DNA of 64,000 nucleotides, taken from assembly GCA_910577055.1 (NCBI GenBank), contig CAJTKX010000001.1, positions 62,001 to 126,000 on the forward strand, written 5' to 3'. Positions 41,415 to 49,371 of this stretch are shown one piece after another. The stretch is from an uncultured Christensenella sp. (GTDB taxonomy: Bacteria; Bacillota; Clostridia; Christensenellales; Borkfalkiaceae). The translations under genes and the position numbers were made by a program. How positions within the stretch are numbered: position 1 is the first letter of the stretch; each line of letters opens with the position of its first letter. The notes under the pieces are model-generated. The model saw nothing but the letters and a program-made list of their open reading frames with translations, ran no database searches and had not been told where the DNA came from.

Positions 41415-41513
41415 TTCCCATAGAGATAAGACATACGAATAAAAATGCTCCCGAACAATTTGTTCGAGAGCATTTTTAATACACGTTATTTACAAAGATA
41501 AATTGAAATTTAT
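41415..41513. repeat. Dispersed 99-bp repeat, copy B
   Basis: Matches 20563-20661 in the order TTCCCATAGAGA, ACGAATAAA, GAACAATTTGTTCGAGAG and AAATTGAAATTTA. It lies between converging leuS and a leftward lipoprotein gene, the same setting as copy A. Confidence 0.7.
41441..41477. terminator. Bidirectional terminator between leuS and lipoprotein
   Basis: AAAAATGCTC and GAGCATTTTT pair, with an inner GAACA/TGTTC stem around ATT. It is the hairpin of repeat copy B. Confidence 0.8.
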
Positions 41514-41516
41514 CGT

Positions 41517-42383
41517 TCAATTAAAAGAATATTTTAGCGTCTGTTCGCCTATCGGCAATGTGCGCAAAACATCCGAATGATTGTCGTCAATTGCTTGCCC
41601 CGCGCCATAAGTCATATGTCCGTGCCCATCTATTTTATAAAGCGCTACAACGATAATTTTGCCTTTATCGAAAAGATTTCCCTTGTCAATTTCAATATTT
41701 AACGTGTAAAAATCTTTACTGTAATTTTCGGCAACGGTTTGAACCGTACGGTTTATAGTGAATTTGTTGACCGTTAGATTTGTGCGCCAAAATTCTTGAT
41801 ATGGCTCGAAATCATACACGCCATATAGATAATGAACGCCGTCTTGTTCTTTTATGTTACTGTTATCGTCAAAAACTTCATCGTCTTGCACAATCTGCAA
41901 ACCGTTTTCGTCTGCCTCGAATATTATCATTCCGACAGCACGGAACTCGTAATACATGGGAGTAATTTCCGTATCTTTCGCACAAGAAAAAGTATTTTGA
42001 GAATAATAATCGTCGCCGTCTTTGTACAGCCTATCGTTTAATTTCCAATATACGAGCGTTTGTCCGCGTTGGTTTTTATCTTGAATAACACCGAGCGGCG
42101 TTAAAATACGGAATGGCTCGTTTTTGGGTACACTATAATAAGAAAAACCGTCTTTTTTCGCATTACCGTTTACAGTGTCGGCATTGTACAAGTCCTTGTT
42201 GAATATTGCAGATAGTTCAAAGTTGTCAAAAGAAATGTTGTATTCTTGCGGCAAAGACACGACGCAATGTTCATTGTCTGCTATATAATCGACATTGGCA
42301 TCGCCATTGCTATTGCAAGCGGTAATTAAGAAAACACAAAGCACACATACGACCGGCAAAATATAACGGTAAATTTTTTTCAT
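41517..42383 (-). CDS. Lipoprotein of unknown function
   Basis: A 288-residue protein with a lipoprotein signal: MKKIYRYILP, a hydrophobic core and the lipobox FLITAC with Cys near residue 23. The mature part is rich in aromatic and acidic residues with beta-strand patterns; I recognise no family. It ends in the same repeat as the lipoprotein at 20660-21145, but the two proteins are not clearly alike beyond the signal. No good ribosome site was seen; AAGGTG lies about 14 bases upstream of the ATG. Confidence 0.75.
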   Translation of the reverse strand: MKKIYRYILPVVCVLCVFLITACNSNGDANVDYIADNEHCVVSLPQEYNISFDNFELSAIFNKDLYNADTVNGNAKKDGFSYYSVPKNEPFRILTPLGVIQDKNQRGQTLVYWKLNDRLYKDGDDYYSQNTFSCAKDTEITPMYYEFRAVGMIIFEADENGLQIVQDDEVFDDNSNIKEQDGVHYLYGVYDFEPYQEFWRTNLTVNKFTINRTVQTVAENYSKDFYTLNIEIDKGNLFDKGKIIVVALYKIDGHGHMTYGAGQAIDDNHSDVLRTLPIGEQTLKYSFN

Positions 42384-42477
42384 AATCTATCTTTTTACAC
42401 CTTGTCAAATTATTGTTTATCGTATAATCATTATATAATGAAAAACGAAAGAAAGCAACCTATCGAATAAAGTAAAG

Positions 42478-42506
42478 AAAAGGCATAGCCTAACGCTATG
42501 CCTTTT
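42478..42506. terminator. Terminator after the HTH membrane protein gene
   Basis: AAAAGGCATAGC and GCTATGCCTTTT pair around CTAAC; T-rich sequence follows on both strands. Confidence 0.85.
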
Positions 42507-42576
42507 CTTTTTTGCGTATTATTAAATTCACTATGGTAACTACGGTAAACGTAGACGCTTTTTATTTTTACCGATT

Positions 42577-43602
42577 TTAAGCGTTTTTGTCTTTGACGGA
42601 TTTTATTATCACGCTCGGAATAAACGTAAATACCGAGCCGAACATTGCGACAATGGCAAAGAAAATAGTTGTAACAATAAACACAAGTATCGATAATAAG
42701 CCGAGGAAAAGTTTGGTAACTATCATCCAAATAATCGAATCTGGCGTAAGCGAAAAAATGAACCCCGGCAATTTAAAAGTAAAACCGCCGCAAGTGAATA
42801 TGTCTTTTACTACGTTTCCCCACATAAATTGGCTAACGAAGGTAAAGGATACGACAGCGCCTATACACATTACGACAATAAAATAGAAATTATCGTTCAG
42901 CGTAAAATATACTGTAAGGAATACCGCTACGTTTATTACCGTAAATATCGCCGCAATTATTAGTGAAAAATTGCGCGTATACCCTTCGGGTCCGTCGTCC
43001 TTATCCCTAAATTCGTTTATCAAATCGAAAACGGCGTGAACCAAAGCGAACAGAGCAATCGGGCAGACAAGAGTTAAAGCTCCCAACAAAAATCGATCGT
43101 CATCATTACTTAAAAACATGTACACCGTCAAAGTGATGTATCCCGCCAACGCAAAAATAAGGCTTACAATCAATTGCGCGTCAGCTCCTCTTCCTCGCTG
43201 TTCCCTACGGCTTTTTGCAGCCAAATTCTCCATTCTGCGCTCGGTATCTTTTGCTTGACGCTCAACGCAGCTTTTACAAATCAATTTAGGAGAGGCGATA
43301 TGCTCGTCATCTTCTTTAAGCATTTTTCCGCACACGGTGCAAGTTCCTATATAATTAATACTATTGCTTGCAGCCTCTGACTGCGGCTGTTCGGTTGCTG
43401 CCGCTTCACCGTTTTCTTCAAAATAGCTTAAAGGCACTTGAAATACCTTTGCTATCTGCGACATTGTAGTAAAATCGGGTAGAGATTCGCCCCGTTCCCA
43501 CTTAGAAACAGCTTGATATGTAACGTTTAAAATCTTGCCTAAATCTTCTTGAGTCATTCCGTTGGATTTTCTCAAATGTGAAATTTTTTCACCGTACGTC
43601 AT
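42577..43602 (-). CDS. XRE-family HTH regulator with zinc ribbon and membrane domain
   Basis: A 341-residue three-part protein. Residues 1-62 are a Cro/C1-type helix-turn-helix (GMTQEDLGKILNVTYQAVSKWERG). A linker and a CxxC...CxxC knuckle (CTVCGK and CKSC, about 87-115) follow. The C-terminal half (about 140-335) has five or six hydrophobic helices. Membrane-tethered XRE regulators of this type occur in Clostridia and may sense envelope state or a peptide; no target is evident. It has its own promoter (TTGAAG-17-TAAAAT) and terminator and is transcribed alone. Confidence 0.82.
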   Translation of the reverse strand: MTYGEKISHLRKSNGMTQEDLGKILNVTYQAVSKWERGESLPDFTTMSQIAKVFQVPLSYFEENGEAAATEQPQSEAASNSINYIGTCTVCGKMLKEDDEHIASPKLICKSCVERQAKDTERRMENLAAKSRREQRGRGADAQLIVSLIFALAGYITLTVYMFLSNDDDRFLLGALTLVCPIALFALVHAVFDLINEFRDKDDGPEGYTRNFSLIIAAIFTVINVAVFLTVYFTLNDNFYFIVVMCIGAVVSFTFVSQFMWGNVVKDIFTCGGFTFKLPGFIFSLTPDSIIWMIVTKLFLGLLSILVFIVTTIFFAIVAMFGSVFTFIPSVIIKSVKDKNA

Positions 43603-43634
43603 CTCGTTTTTACCTCTTTGAAATGTATACCTAT

Positions 43635-43663
43635 ATTTTACCCAAATTTTTTTGTTACTTCAA
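43635..43663 (-). promoter_or_regulatory. Promoter of the HTH membrane protein gene
   Basis: Minus strand: TTGAAG (43663-43658), 17-base spacer, TAAAAT (43640-43635). Confidence 0.72.
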
Positions 43664-43747
43664 TAATTTCTTCTCAACCGTTAGTAGAATTTTTGTCTTT
43701 CTGATTGAATTAGCTGTAATTTTATATATTTTCCCAAAAACACAAAA

Positions 43748-43782
43748 AACCGCCCCGTGCGCAACTTGCGCACGGGGCGGTT
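43748..43782 (-). terminator. acpP terminator
   Basis: AACCGCCCCGTGCGCAA and TTGCGCACGGGGCGGTT are exact inverse complements; on the minus strand TTTTTTG follows. Confidence 0.92.
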
Positions 43783-43794
43783 AAATTTTGTCAA

Positions 43795-44016
43795 TTAAAG
43801 ATTTTCCAAAGTTTTAACGACGTCGCCGACCGTTTTAAGGTTAGCAACCTTTTCTTCGGGAATGGTTTTGCCCGTGTTGTCTTCAAGCGACATCAAAAGC
43901 TCTACCACGTCAAGAGAATCGGCGCCCAAGTCCTTTATAATTTCACTGTCCTCGGAAATTTTCGAAACATCGATATTCAGCTGTTCCGCAAGCAATTTTG
44001 CAACTTCTTCAAACAT
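43795..44016 (-). CDS. acpP: Acyl carrier protein
   Basis: A 73-residue acidic carrier for fatty acid synthesis. The phosphopantetheine Ser lies in LGADSLDVVELLM. It stands alone, with AGGAGGAG before the ATG and a strong promoter and terminator; no fab genes adjoin it. Confidence 0.96.
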   Translation of the reverse strand: MFEEVAKLLAEQLNIDVSKISEDSEIIKDLGADSLDVVELLMSLEDNTGKTIPEEKVANLKTVGDVVKTLENL

Positions 44017-44045
44017 TTTAAACTCCTCCTAAAAATTCTGTAAAA

Positions 44046-44074
44046 ATTTTACTATAAATATCCGTTTGTGTCAA
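44046..44074 (-). promoter_or_regulatory. acpP promoter
   Basis: Minus strand: TTGACA (44074-44069), 17-base spacer, TAAAAT (44051-44046), starting four bases after the tex stop codon. Confidence 0.88.
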
Positions 44075-44077
44075 GCG

Positions 44078-46240
44078 TCAGCCTATATTTTTCTGGCTTA
44101 CTTGTTTTAATGAAAGTCCTATCCTCTGCTTTTTCTTGTCAAGCGTTATAATAACCGCCTTAACTTGCTGCCCGACCTTCAAAACGTCCGAGGGGTGCTT
44201 TATAAACCTATCCGTAATTTCCGAAATATGCACAAGCCCGTCTTGGTGCACGCCGATATCGACAAACGCGCCGAAATCTATTACGTTGCGCACCGTGCCG
44301 TCTACTATCATTCCCACTTCGAGGTCGTCAATACTCATTATGTCTTTTCTAAGCTGTCTTTGTGGCAAGCTGTCACGGATATCTCTGCCGGGTTTAACAA
44401 GCTCGGAAACAATATCGTTCATCGTCGCTTTATCAAGCCCGCAATACTCCGCAGCCTTGTCCTCGCCGTAAGATTTTACCTTTTGAGGCAGCTCCGCAAG
44501 CTTTCTCTCTCTTACGTCGGCGTCGGTATATCCGAACAACGATAAAAGCTTTTCGGCTTTCTCGTAGGATTCGGGGTGAACGGCGGTATTATCCATTATA
44601 TTTTTGCCGTCGGGAATACGGAGGAAGCCCGCGCACTGTTCGTACGCCTTTGCGCCAAGCTTGGAAACCTTTAAAAGCTGTGCGCGCGAAGTAAATTTGC
44701 CGTTTTCTTCACGGTAAGTTACGATATTTTTCGCAATGCCGGAATTTAGTCCCGCAACGTATTTCAACAAAGAAACGCTTGCCGTGTTCAAGTCCACGCC
44801 TACGCTGTTTACACAGTCCTCCAAAACGCCGCCGAGTACGCTGTCAAGGCGCTTTTTATCCATATCGTGCTGATACTGTCCTACGCCTATCGATTTGGGG
44901 TCAATCTTAATAAGCTCGGCAAGCGGGTCTTGCAATCTTCTTGCAATGGAAATCGCCGAGCGGCGAGTCAAATCGAAATCGGGAAACTCTTCCACGGCAA
45001 GAGGACTTGCCGAATAAACAGACGCTCCCGCCTCGCTTACTACCGCGTAGCTAACTCCGTCAACTTCTTTCAAAAGGTCGGCAACGAAAATTTCCGTTTC
45101 CTTGCTTGCCGTACCGTTACCGATAGAAATAATATCGACTTTGTGCTTTTTGATGAGCTCTTTCATCGTCTTTTTCGCACCCTCGATATCGTTCTTGGGG
45201 GGCACCGGATAGATTACGCCCGTATCAAGCACTTTACCCGTTTCGTCAACGACGGCAACCTTGCAGCCCGTTCTGTAAGCGGGGTCAAGCCCAAGCGTAA
45301 CTTTTCCCTTTACGGGCGGTTGCAAAAGCAAAGGACGAAGGTTTACTTCGAACATTTTTATCGCTTGCTCGCTTGCTCTGTCAGTAAGTATTGCGCGCAC
45401 CTCGCGTTCGATTGACGGCTGAATAAGTCTGTCGTAACCGTCGTCCGCCGCCTCTTCGATAAGCTTAGCGCAGTCCGCGTTTCCGTTGGGCTTTAAATAT
45501 TTAGCCATACAAACGCGCTTAGCGATATCGGGGTTGAAATATATTTTAGCTTTAAGGCATTCTTCCTTTTCGCCGCGGTTGATTGCAAGTATTCTATGGT
45601 TTTTGATTTCGGGAATAATCTCGGAATAGTCGGCGTACATAGCGTAGGTGCCTTTCTCGTCGTCCTTGACCATTTTAACTTGCATTTCGCCGTGGTTTTC
45701 AAGAAGCGCGCGCAATTTCTTTCTAAGCTCCGCATTGTCCGAAACGATTTCGGCAATTATATCCTTCGCGCCGGCGATAGCGTCCGCCGCCGTGGCAACG
45801 CCCTTTTCTTCGTCGATATATTTCTCGGCTTCCTTGTTGGGGTCGCCCTCTTGTGCAAGTATAAACTCGGCAAGGGGTTGCAAGCCCTTTTCGATAGCGA
45901 CGGAAGCCCTTGTCTTTTTCTTCTGCTTAAAGGGTCTGTAGATATCCTCAACTTCCGTCATCGTCTGCGCAGCGTCAATGGCGGCTTGAATTTCTTCCGT
46001 CATTTTGCCTTGCTCGGTAATAGAATTCGCAACTTCCTGCTTGCGCTTTTCAAGATTTTTCAGATACTCGTATCTGTCGTTCAGCGCACGCAAAACTTGG
46101 TGGTCGATTGCGCCCGTCATTTCCTTTCTGTATCGCGCTATAAACGGAATAGTGTTACCCTCGTCCAAAAGCTGCAAAATATTTCGAACATGGTCGGGGC
46201 GTAAGCTAAATTCTTCTGTCAACTGTTGTGAAATGTCCAT
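44078..46240 (-). CDS. tex: Tex-family S1 RNA-binding protein
   Basis: A 720-residue Tex/YqfR-type protein. An N-terminal helical domain (IPFIARYRKEMTGAIDHQVLR) is followed by a YqgF-like RNase H fold (TLGLDPAYRTGCKVAVVD), helix-hairpin-helix repeats (LLKYVAGLNSGIAKNIV) and a C-terminal S1 domain (about 645-715, GAFVDIGVHQDGLVHIS). Members bind nucleic acid and affect transcription; recent work links them to RNA polymerase. Its ATG overlaps the alkD stop (TAATG). It is the last gene of a five-gene overlapping operon. Confidence 0.93.
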   Translation of the reverse strand: MDISQQLTEEFSLRPDHVRNILQLLDEGNTIPFIARYRKEMTGAIDHQVLRALNDRYEYLKNLEKRKQEVANSITEQGKMTEEIQAAIDAAQTMTEVEDIYRPFKQKKKTRASVAIEKGLQPLAEFILAQEGDPNKEAEKYIDEEKGVATAADAIAGAKDIIAEIVSDNAELRKKLRALLENHGEMQVKMVKDDEKGTYAMYADYSEIIPEIKNHRILAINRGEKEECLKAKIYFNPDIAKRVCMAKYLKPNGNADCAKLIEEAADDGYDRLIQPSIEREVRAILTDRASEQAIKMFEVNLRPLLLQPPVKGKVTLGLDPAYRTGCKVAVVDETGKVLDTGVIYPVPPKNDIEGAKKTMKELIKKHKVDIISIGNGTASKETEIFVADLLKEVDGVSYAVVSEAGASVYSASPLAVEEFPDFDLTRRSAISIARRLQDPLAELIKIDPKSIGVGQYQHDMDKKRLDSVLGGVLEDCVNSVGVDLNTASVSLLKYVAGLNSGIAKNIVTYREENGKFTSRAQLLKVSKLGAKAYEQCAGFLRIPDGKNIMDNTAVHPESYEKAEKLLSLFGYTDADVRERKLAELPQKVKSYGEDKAAEYCGLDKATMNDIVSELVKPGRDIRDSLPQRQLRKDIMSIDDLEVGMIVDGTVRNVIDFGAFVDIGVHQDGLVHISEITDRFIKHPSDVLKVGQQVKAVIITLDKKKQRIGLSLKQVSQKNIG

Positions 46241-46908
46241 TATAATTTTAACCCTTTTAAATATGTTTTTTGTTCGGCGGTGAGTCTGAAACTTTCACAC
46301 GCTTTTTGAATTGCCTTGTTATGTGTTTTTTTATCGGTAAAATTTCCTTTAAGGAAGCCGACCGTATCGTTATAATTTTTTATAAGCAGCTCGGCAATAA
46401 GCCACGCCGCCGCCATATGCACATAATATTTTTCGGTATCAACGGTTTTTAAAATATCTTCGATTGCTTTAAAATATTTTTCTTCAACAAAAAAATGCAA
46501 CAGCGTTGTCAGTGCAAAACGTTTATAAAACTCGTCGTCATTTTCAAGATATTTGTAAATATAAGGCAAAAATTCGTCCTTGTGCTTTGCAATACACTTC
46601 GGTGTGAAACAATCGCAAGTAGCCCAATTATCGATTAGCGCCACACACGCGTCAACGCGTTTAATAAACCCGTCCCACTTCAAATATGACACTGCAGTGA
46701 GTTTTATAAAGGTTACTTCGTAATAATCGTCGGGGAAGCTTAATAGCTCGTCCACGCAATTTATGTACTTTTTAGCCGTCTTTCTAAGCTGCGGCACCCG
46801 CACGCCCAAAACGCTGATATTATCGTTTTTTAGAAGCCGCTTGTGAAAAACGCGGTAACTTTCATCCGCAAAGGTTTGAAGTTCAGCCAAAAGCTCTTGA
46901 TAGCGCAT
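46240..46908 (-). CDS. DNA alkylation repair protein (AlkD-like)
   Basis: A 222-residue HEAT-like-repeat DNA glycosylase of the AlkD group, which removes 3- and 7-alkylpurines without flipping the base. Typical pieces are GVRVPQLRKTAKK, NWATCDCFTPK and the helical repeats YKRFALTTLLHFFVEEKYF. ATG 46908 is chosen for GGAGG 9 bases upstream. It overlaps the preceding glycosylase gene by 26 bases and tex by one. Confidence 0.87.
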   Translation of the reverse strand: MRYQELLAELQTFADESYRVFHKRLLKNDNISVLGVRVPQLRKTAKKYINCVDELLSFPDDYYEVTFIKLTAVSYLKWDGFIKRVDACVALIDNWATCDCFTPKCIAKHKDEFLPYIYKYLENDDEFYKRFALTTLLHFFVEEKYFKAIEDILKTVDTEKYYVHMAAAWLIAELLIKNYNDTVGFLKGNFTDKKTHNKAIQKACESFRLTAEQKTYLKGLKL

Positions 46909-47362
46909 CGTACCAAACCTCCGTATTAAAGCTTGTGTTGGCGGGGCTTGTTGACGGCAGTTTTTCAAACGGTACCGAAACGTTGCCGAAATTGCCCACG
47001 AATATTTCCGCCGCCTTACTGCCGTTTAACATTATATAATTAATTTTCGAGTTTTGCAATAACTTTTTGATATTAGCAACCTTGAAATTTTTTATCTTGC
47101 TGTCTTGTGAACCTTCTATTTCGCACTCGGTTACCATATCCCACAGCGCGATTTTCCGCCTTTTTAAGAAATTTTTCTTCTCTTCTATTGTTAAAGGCAC
47201 ACCTTCGCCAAAGAAACCGCACACTGTTTTCCAAAAGCGGTTTTGATTATTGCCGTAATAAAATTCGACTTTTCTGCTTTTGACTGACGGGAAGCTGCCC
47301 AAAATCAACAGCACGCTATCCTCGTCAAAAAACGGCTCGAAACCGTATTTAATCTCACTCAT
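46883..47362 (-). CDS. DNA-deoxyinosine glycosylase (Mug/UDG family)
   Basis: A 159-residue member of the uracil-DNA glycosylase superfamily, deoxyinosine type. The N-terminal active-site loop is LILGSFPSVKSRK followed by FYYGNNQNRFWK, and the second motif is LPSTSPANT. It removes hypoxanthine from deaminated adenine. It overlaps the M16 protease gene by four bases (ATGA) and alkD by 26, so two base-excision enzymes are translated together. Confidence 0.88.
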   Translation of the reverse strand: MSEIKYGFEPFFDEDSVLLILGSFPSVKSRKVEFYYGNNQNRFWKTVCGFFGEGVPLTIEEKKNFLKRRKIALWDMVTECEIEGSQDSKIKNFKVANIKKLLQNSKINYIMLNGSKAAEIFVGNFGNVSVPFEKLPSTSPANTSFNTEVWYDALSRAFG

Positions 47363-48591
47363 AACGGCTTTTTCACTGCGCCGACGAGAGATACCGCCTT
47401 GAAATTTTCGTCAAAATTCTTGTCCACCGCAGCAAGCACGTCGCTAAGCGTTACGGCGTTAAGCTTATTCACTCTGTCCTCGAAGTCGTAAATTTTGCCG
47501 CTGTATAAAAGTTCTTTGCCGAAAAGAAGCATCTGCGAGCTTGTACTCTCTTGCGAGAAAATCGATGACGACAAAAGCTGCTCTTTGCCGCGCTCGAACT
47601 CTTCTTGGGAAATATTTTTTTTCTTCAAATCGGCAATGCACTCGTAAATCGCGTCTACCGACTTGCGGTACTTTTCTGCATTTACGCCCGCATAGACCGA
47701 CAGCGCGCCCGTTTCGGCATAAGTGGAAACGTAAGAATAGACAGTGTAGGCAAGTCCCAACTCCTCTCTGACCGTCTGAAACAACCGCGAAGAAACTCCA
47801 CCGCCCAAAATTACGTTCATAATCTGTGTTGCGTCGTAGTGCTCGTCGTATCTTTTAACCGAAGGAAACGCTATGCCTATATGCACTTGCTCAATATCTT
47901 TATGCTTGAAAAGCGATTTGCCTTTAAACTCAACCGCAACTTCGCATCTTTTGCAGCACTTTCTTTCAAGATGAGAAAAATACTTTAAAACCAACTCCTC
48001 GGCAAGGTTGACGTCTATATTTCCCGCCATAGAAATTACGATATTGTCGGGAACATAGTGCTTGTCCGTATAGGCGGATACGTCGGCTTTCGTAAAGCCC
48101 GAAACATTCTTTTTCGGCCCCAAAATGTTTCTTCCGTAACCCTTTTCTCCGAAAAACGCGTTTGCAAGCAAATCGAGGCACAAATCGTCGGGGGTATCCT
48201 CGTTCATATTGATTTCTTCGATAATTACGCCCTTTTCCTTGACCATTTCGTCCTCCGGGAAAGTGCTGTTAAGGAAGATATCGGCAAGAATTTCAAACGC
48301 TTCGGCGGCGTGCCCCGTGGTCGATTTGGCGTAATAGCAAGTCATATCTTTGCCGGTAAACGCGTTCATCTGCGCGCCTATTCTGTCCATTTCATCGGAA
48401 ATTTGGAATGAAGTGCGCTTTTTTGTGCCTTTAAAGGTCATGTGCTCGATAAAGTGTGAGATTCCGTCCTCTTTATCGCTCTCTTGCGAGGCGCCCGTAT
48501 GCACAAGAATACCCATAGTTACGGACATAAGACCGTCCATTTTGTTTACGATAAGCTTCAATCCGTTGTCAAGTTGTTTAAAGTGTACCAT
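47359..48591 (-). CDS. M16-family zinc peptidase
   Basis: A 410-residue pitrilysin/insulinase-family protease like Bacillus MlpA/YmxG. The inverted zinc motif HxxEH is HFIEHM (His46, Glu49, His50), with the third ligand in the EINMNEDTPDD region. The C-terminal inactive half (LGLAYTVYSY) is of normal type. ATG 48591 has TAGGAGAATA upstream; the frame extends over 80 codons further inside the previous gene but has no support there. It overlaps the deacetylase-like gene by one base (TAATG). Confidence 0.9.
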   Translation of the reverse strand: MVHFKQLDNGLKLIVNKMDGLMSVTMGILVHTGASQESDKEDGISHFIEHMTFKGTKKRTSFQISDEMDRIGAQMNAFTGKDMTCYYAKSTTGHAAEAFEILADIFLNSTFPEDEMVKEKGVIIEEINMNEDTPDDLCLDLLANAFFGEKGYGRNILGPKKNVSGFTKADVSAYTDKHYVPDNIVISMAGNIDVNLAEELVLKYFSHLERKCCKRCEVAVEFKGKSLFKHKDIEQVHIGIAFPSVKRYDEHYDATQIMNVILGGGVSSRLFQTVREELGLAYTVYSYVSTYAETGALSVYAGVNAEKYRKSVDAIYECIADLKKKNISQEEFERGKEQLLSSSIFSQESTSSQMLLFGKELLYSGKIYDFEDRVNKLNAVTLSDVLAAVDKNFDENFKAVSLVGAVKKPL

Positions 48592-49295
48592 TATTCTCCT
48601 AAAATATGAGAAACGGTGTCGGTTTTTAGACCGTTTTCTCTTATGTAACTTAAAATTTTCGGTAAAGTTTTCACCGTCACCGCCTTGGGGTGCATAAGTA
48701 TGAACTCTCCCGCTTTCAATTCGTCCGTTGCGCGTGAAAAAACCAAATTCTCGTCGTTGTCCCGCCAATCTATGGTATCCCTCGACCACATTATAACTTT
48801 CATATCGAGGAAAGCGCAAGCAGACAAAGTATTTTCGCAAAAAGCGCCCGAAGGCGGCGCAAAAACCTCAATTTTTTGTCCGCAAATCATTTCAAGAAGT
48901 TTAACGCTCGGGCGGATTTCTTCCAAATTTGCGTCATAAGACATTTTGGAATGGTCCTTATGAAAATATCCGTGACTGCCGAGTTCGTGCCCGCGGCTAA
49001 AGATTTCGCGCACGCAGTCCACGTTGTCGTCAGCCCAGCTACCGCCGATAAAGAACGTGGCTTTCCCCTCGTATTCGTCCAAAATATCGAGGATACTTAA
49101 AACGTTTTCGGTACTTTCGTACACGTTAAATGTAAGCCCGACAGCCCCGCTCTCTTCATTGCCGCCGTAATAAAGGTTTGTGTTTTCGTAAAGCACAGCT
49201 TGCGCATTGCCGCTGTAAAAGCCTATAAGCGATACTCCCGTAATGACTAAAAGCAACGTAAGATTAGTTAAGATTGTAAATAACTTGCCTTTCAA
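48591..49295 (-). CDS. Polysaccharide deacetylase-like protein, altered active site
   Basis: A 234-residue NodB-fold protein with an N-terminal membrane helix (about 7-28). The HxxxH metal motif is present (SHGYFHKDH), as are the FFIGG strand and late motifs (MWSRDTIDWRD, ILMHPKA). The first motif, normally TFDDG with the catalytic base and a metal-ligand Asp, reads TFNVY (55-59), so both acids are missing. It may be inactive, binding-only or use other residues. The start is TTG 49295, with GAGGT 6 bases upstream. First gene of the operon ending in tex. Confidence 0.8.
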   Translation of the reverse strand: MKGKLFTILTNLTLLLVITGVSLIGFYSGNAQAVLYENTNLYYGGNEESGAVGLTFNVYESTENVLSILDILDEYEGKATFFIGGSWADDNVDCVREIFSRGHELGSHGYFHKDHSKMSYDANLEEIRPSVKLLEMICGQKIEVFAPPSGAFCENTLSACAFLDMKVIMWSRDTIDWRDNDENLVFSRATDELKAGEFILMHPKAVTVKTLPKILSYIRENGLKTDTVSHILGE

Positions 49296-49371
49296 TAGTT
49301 TACCTCAAAAAGAAGAATTTATCAATTATATAATATTCTTTTCAAGGCGCGCATATTCAAGCGTATAGTCC

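Noticed and set aside
42431..42730. 99-residue minus-strand frame beside the HTH membrane protein gene
   Set aside because: It overlaps the 3' end of that gene in another frame and runs through its terminator.
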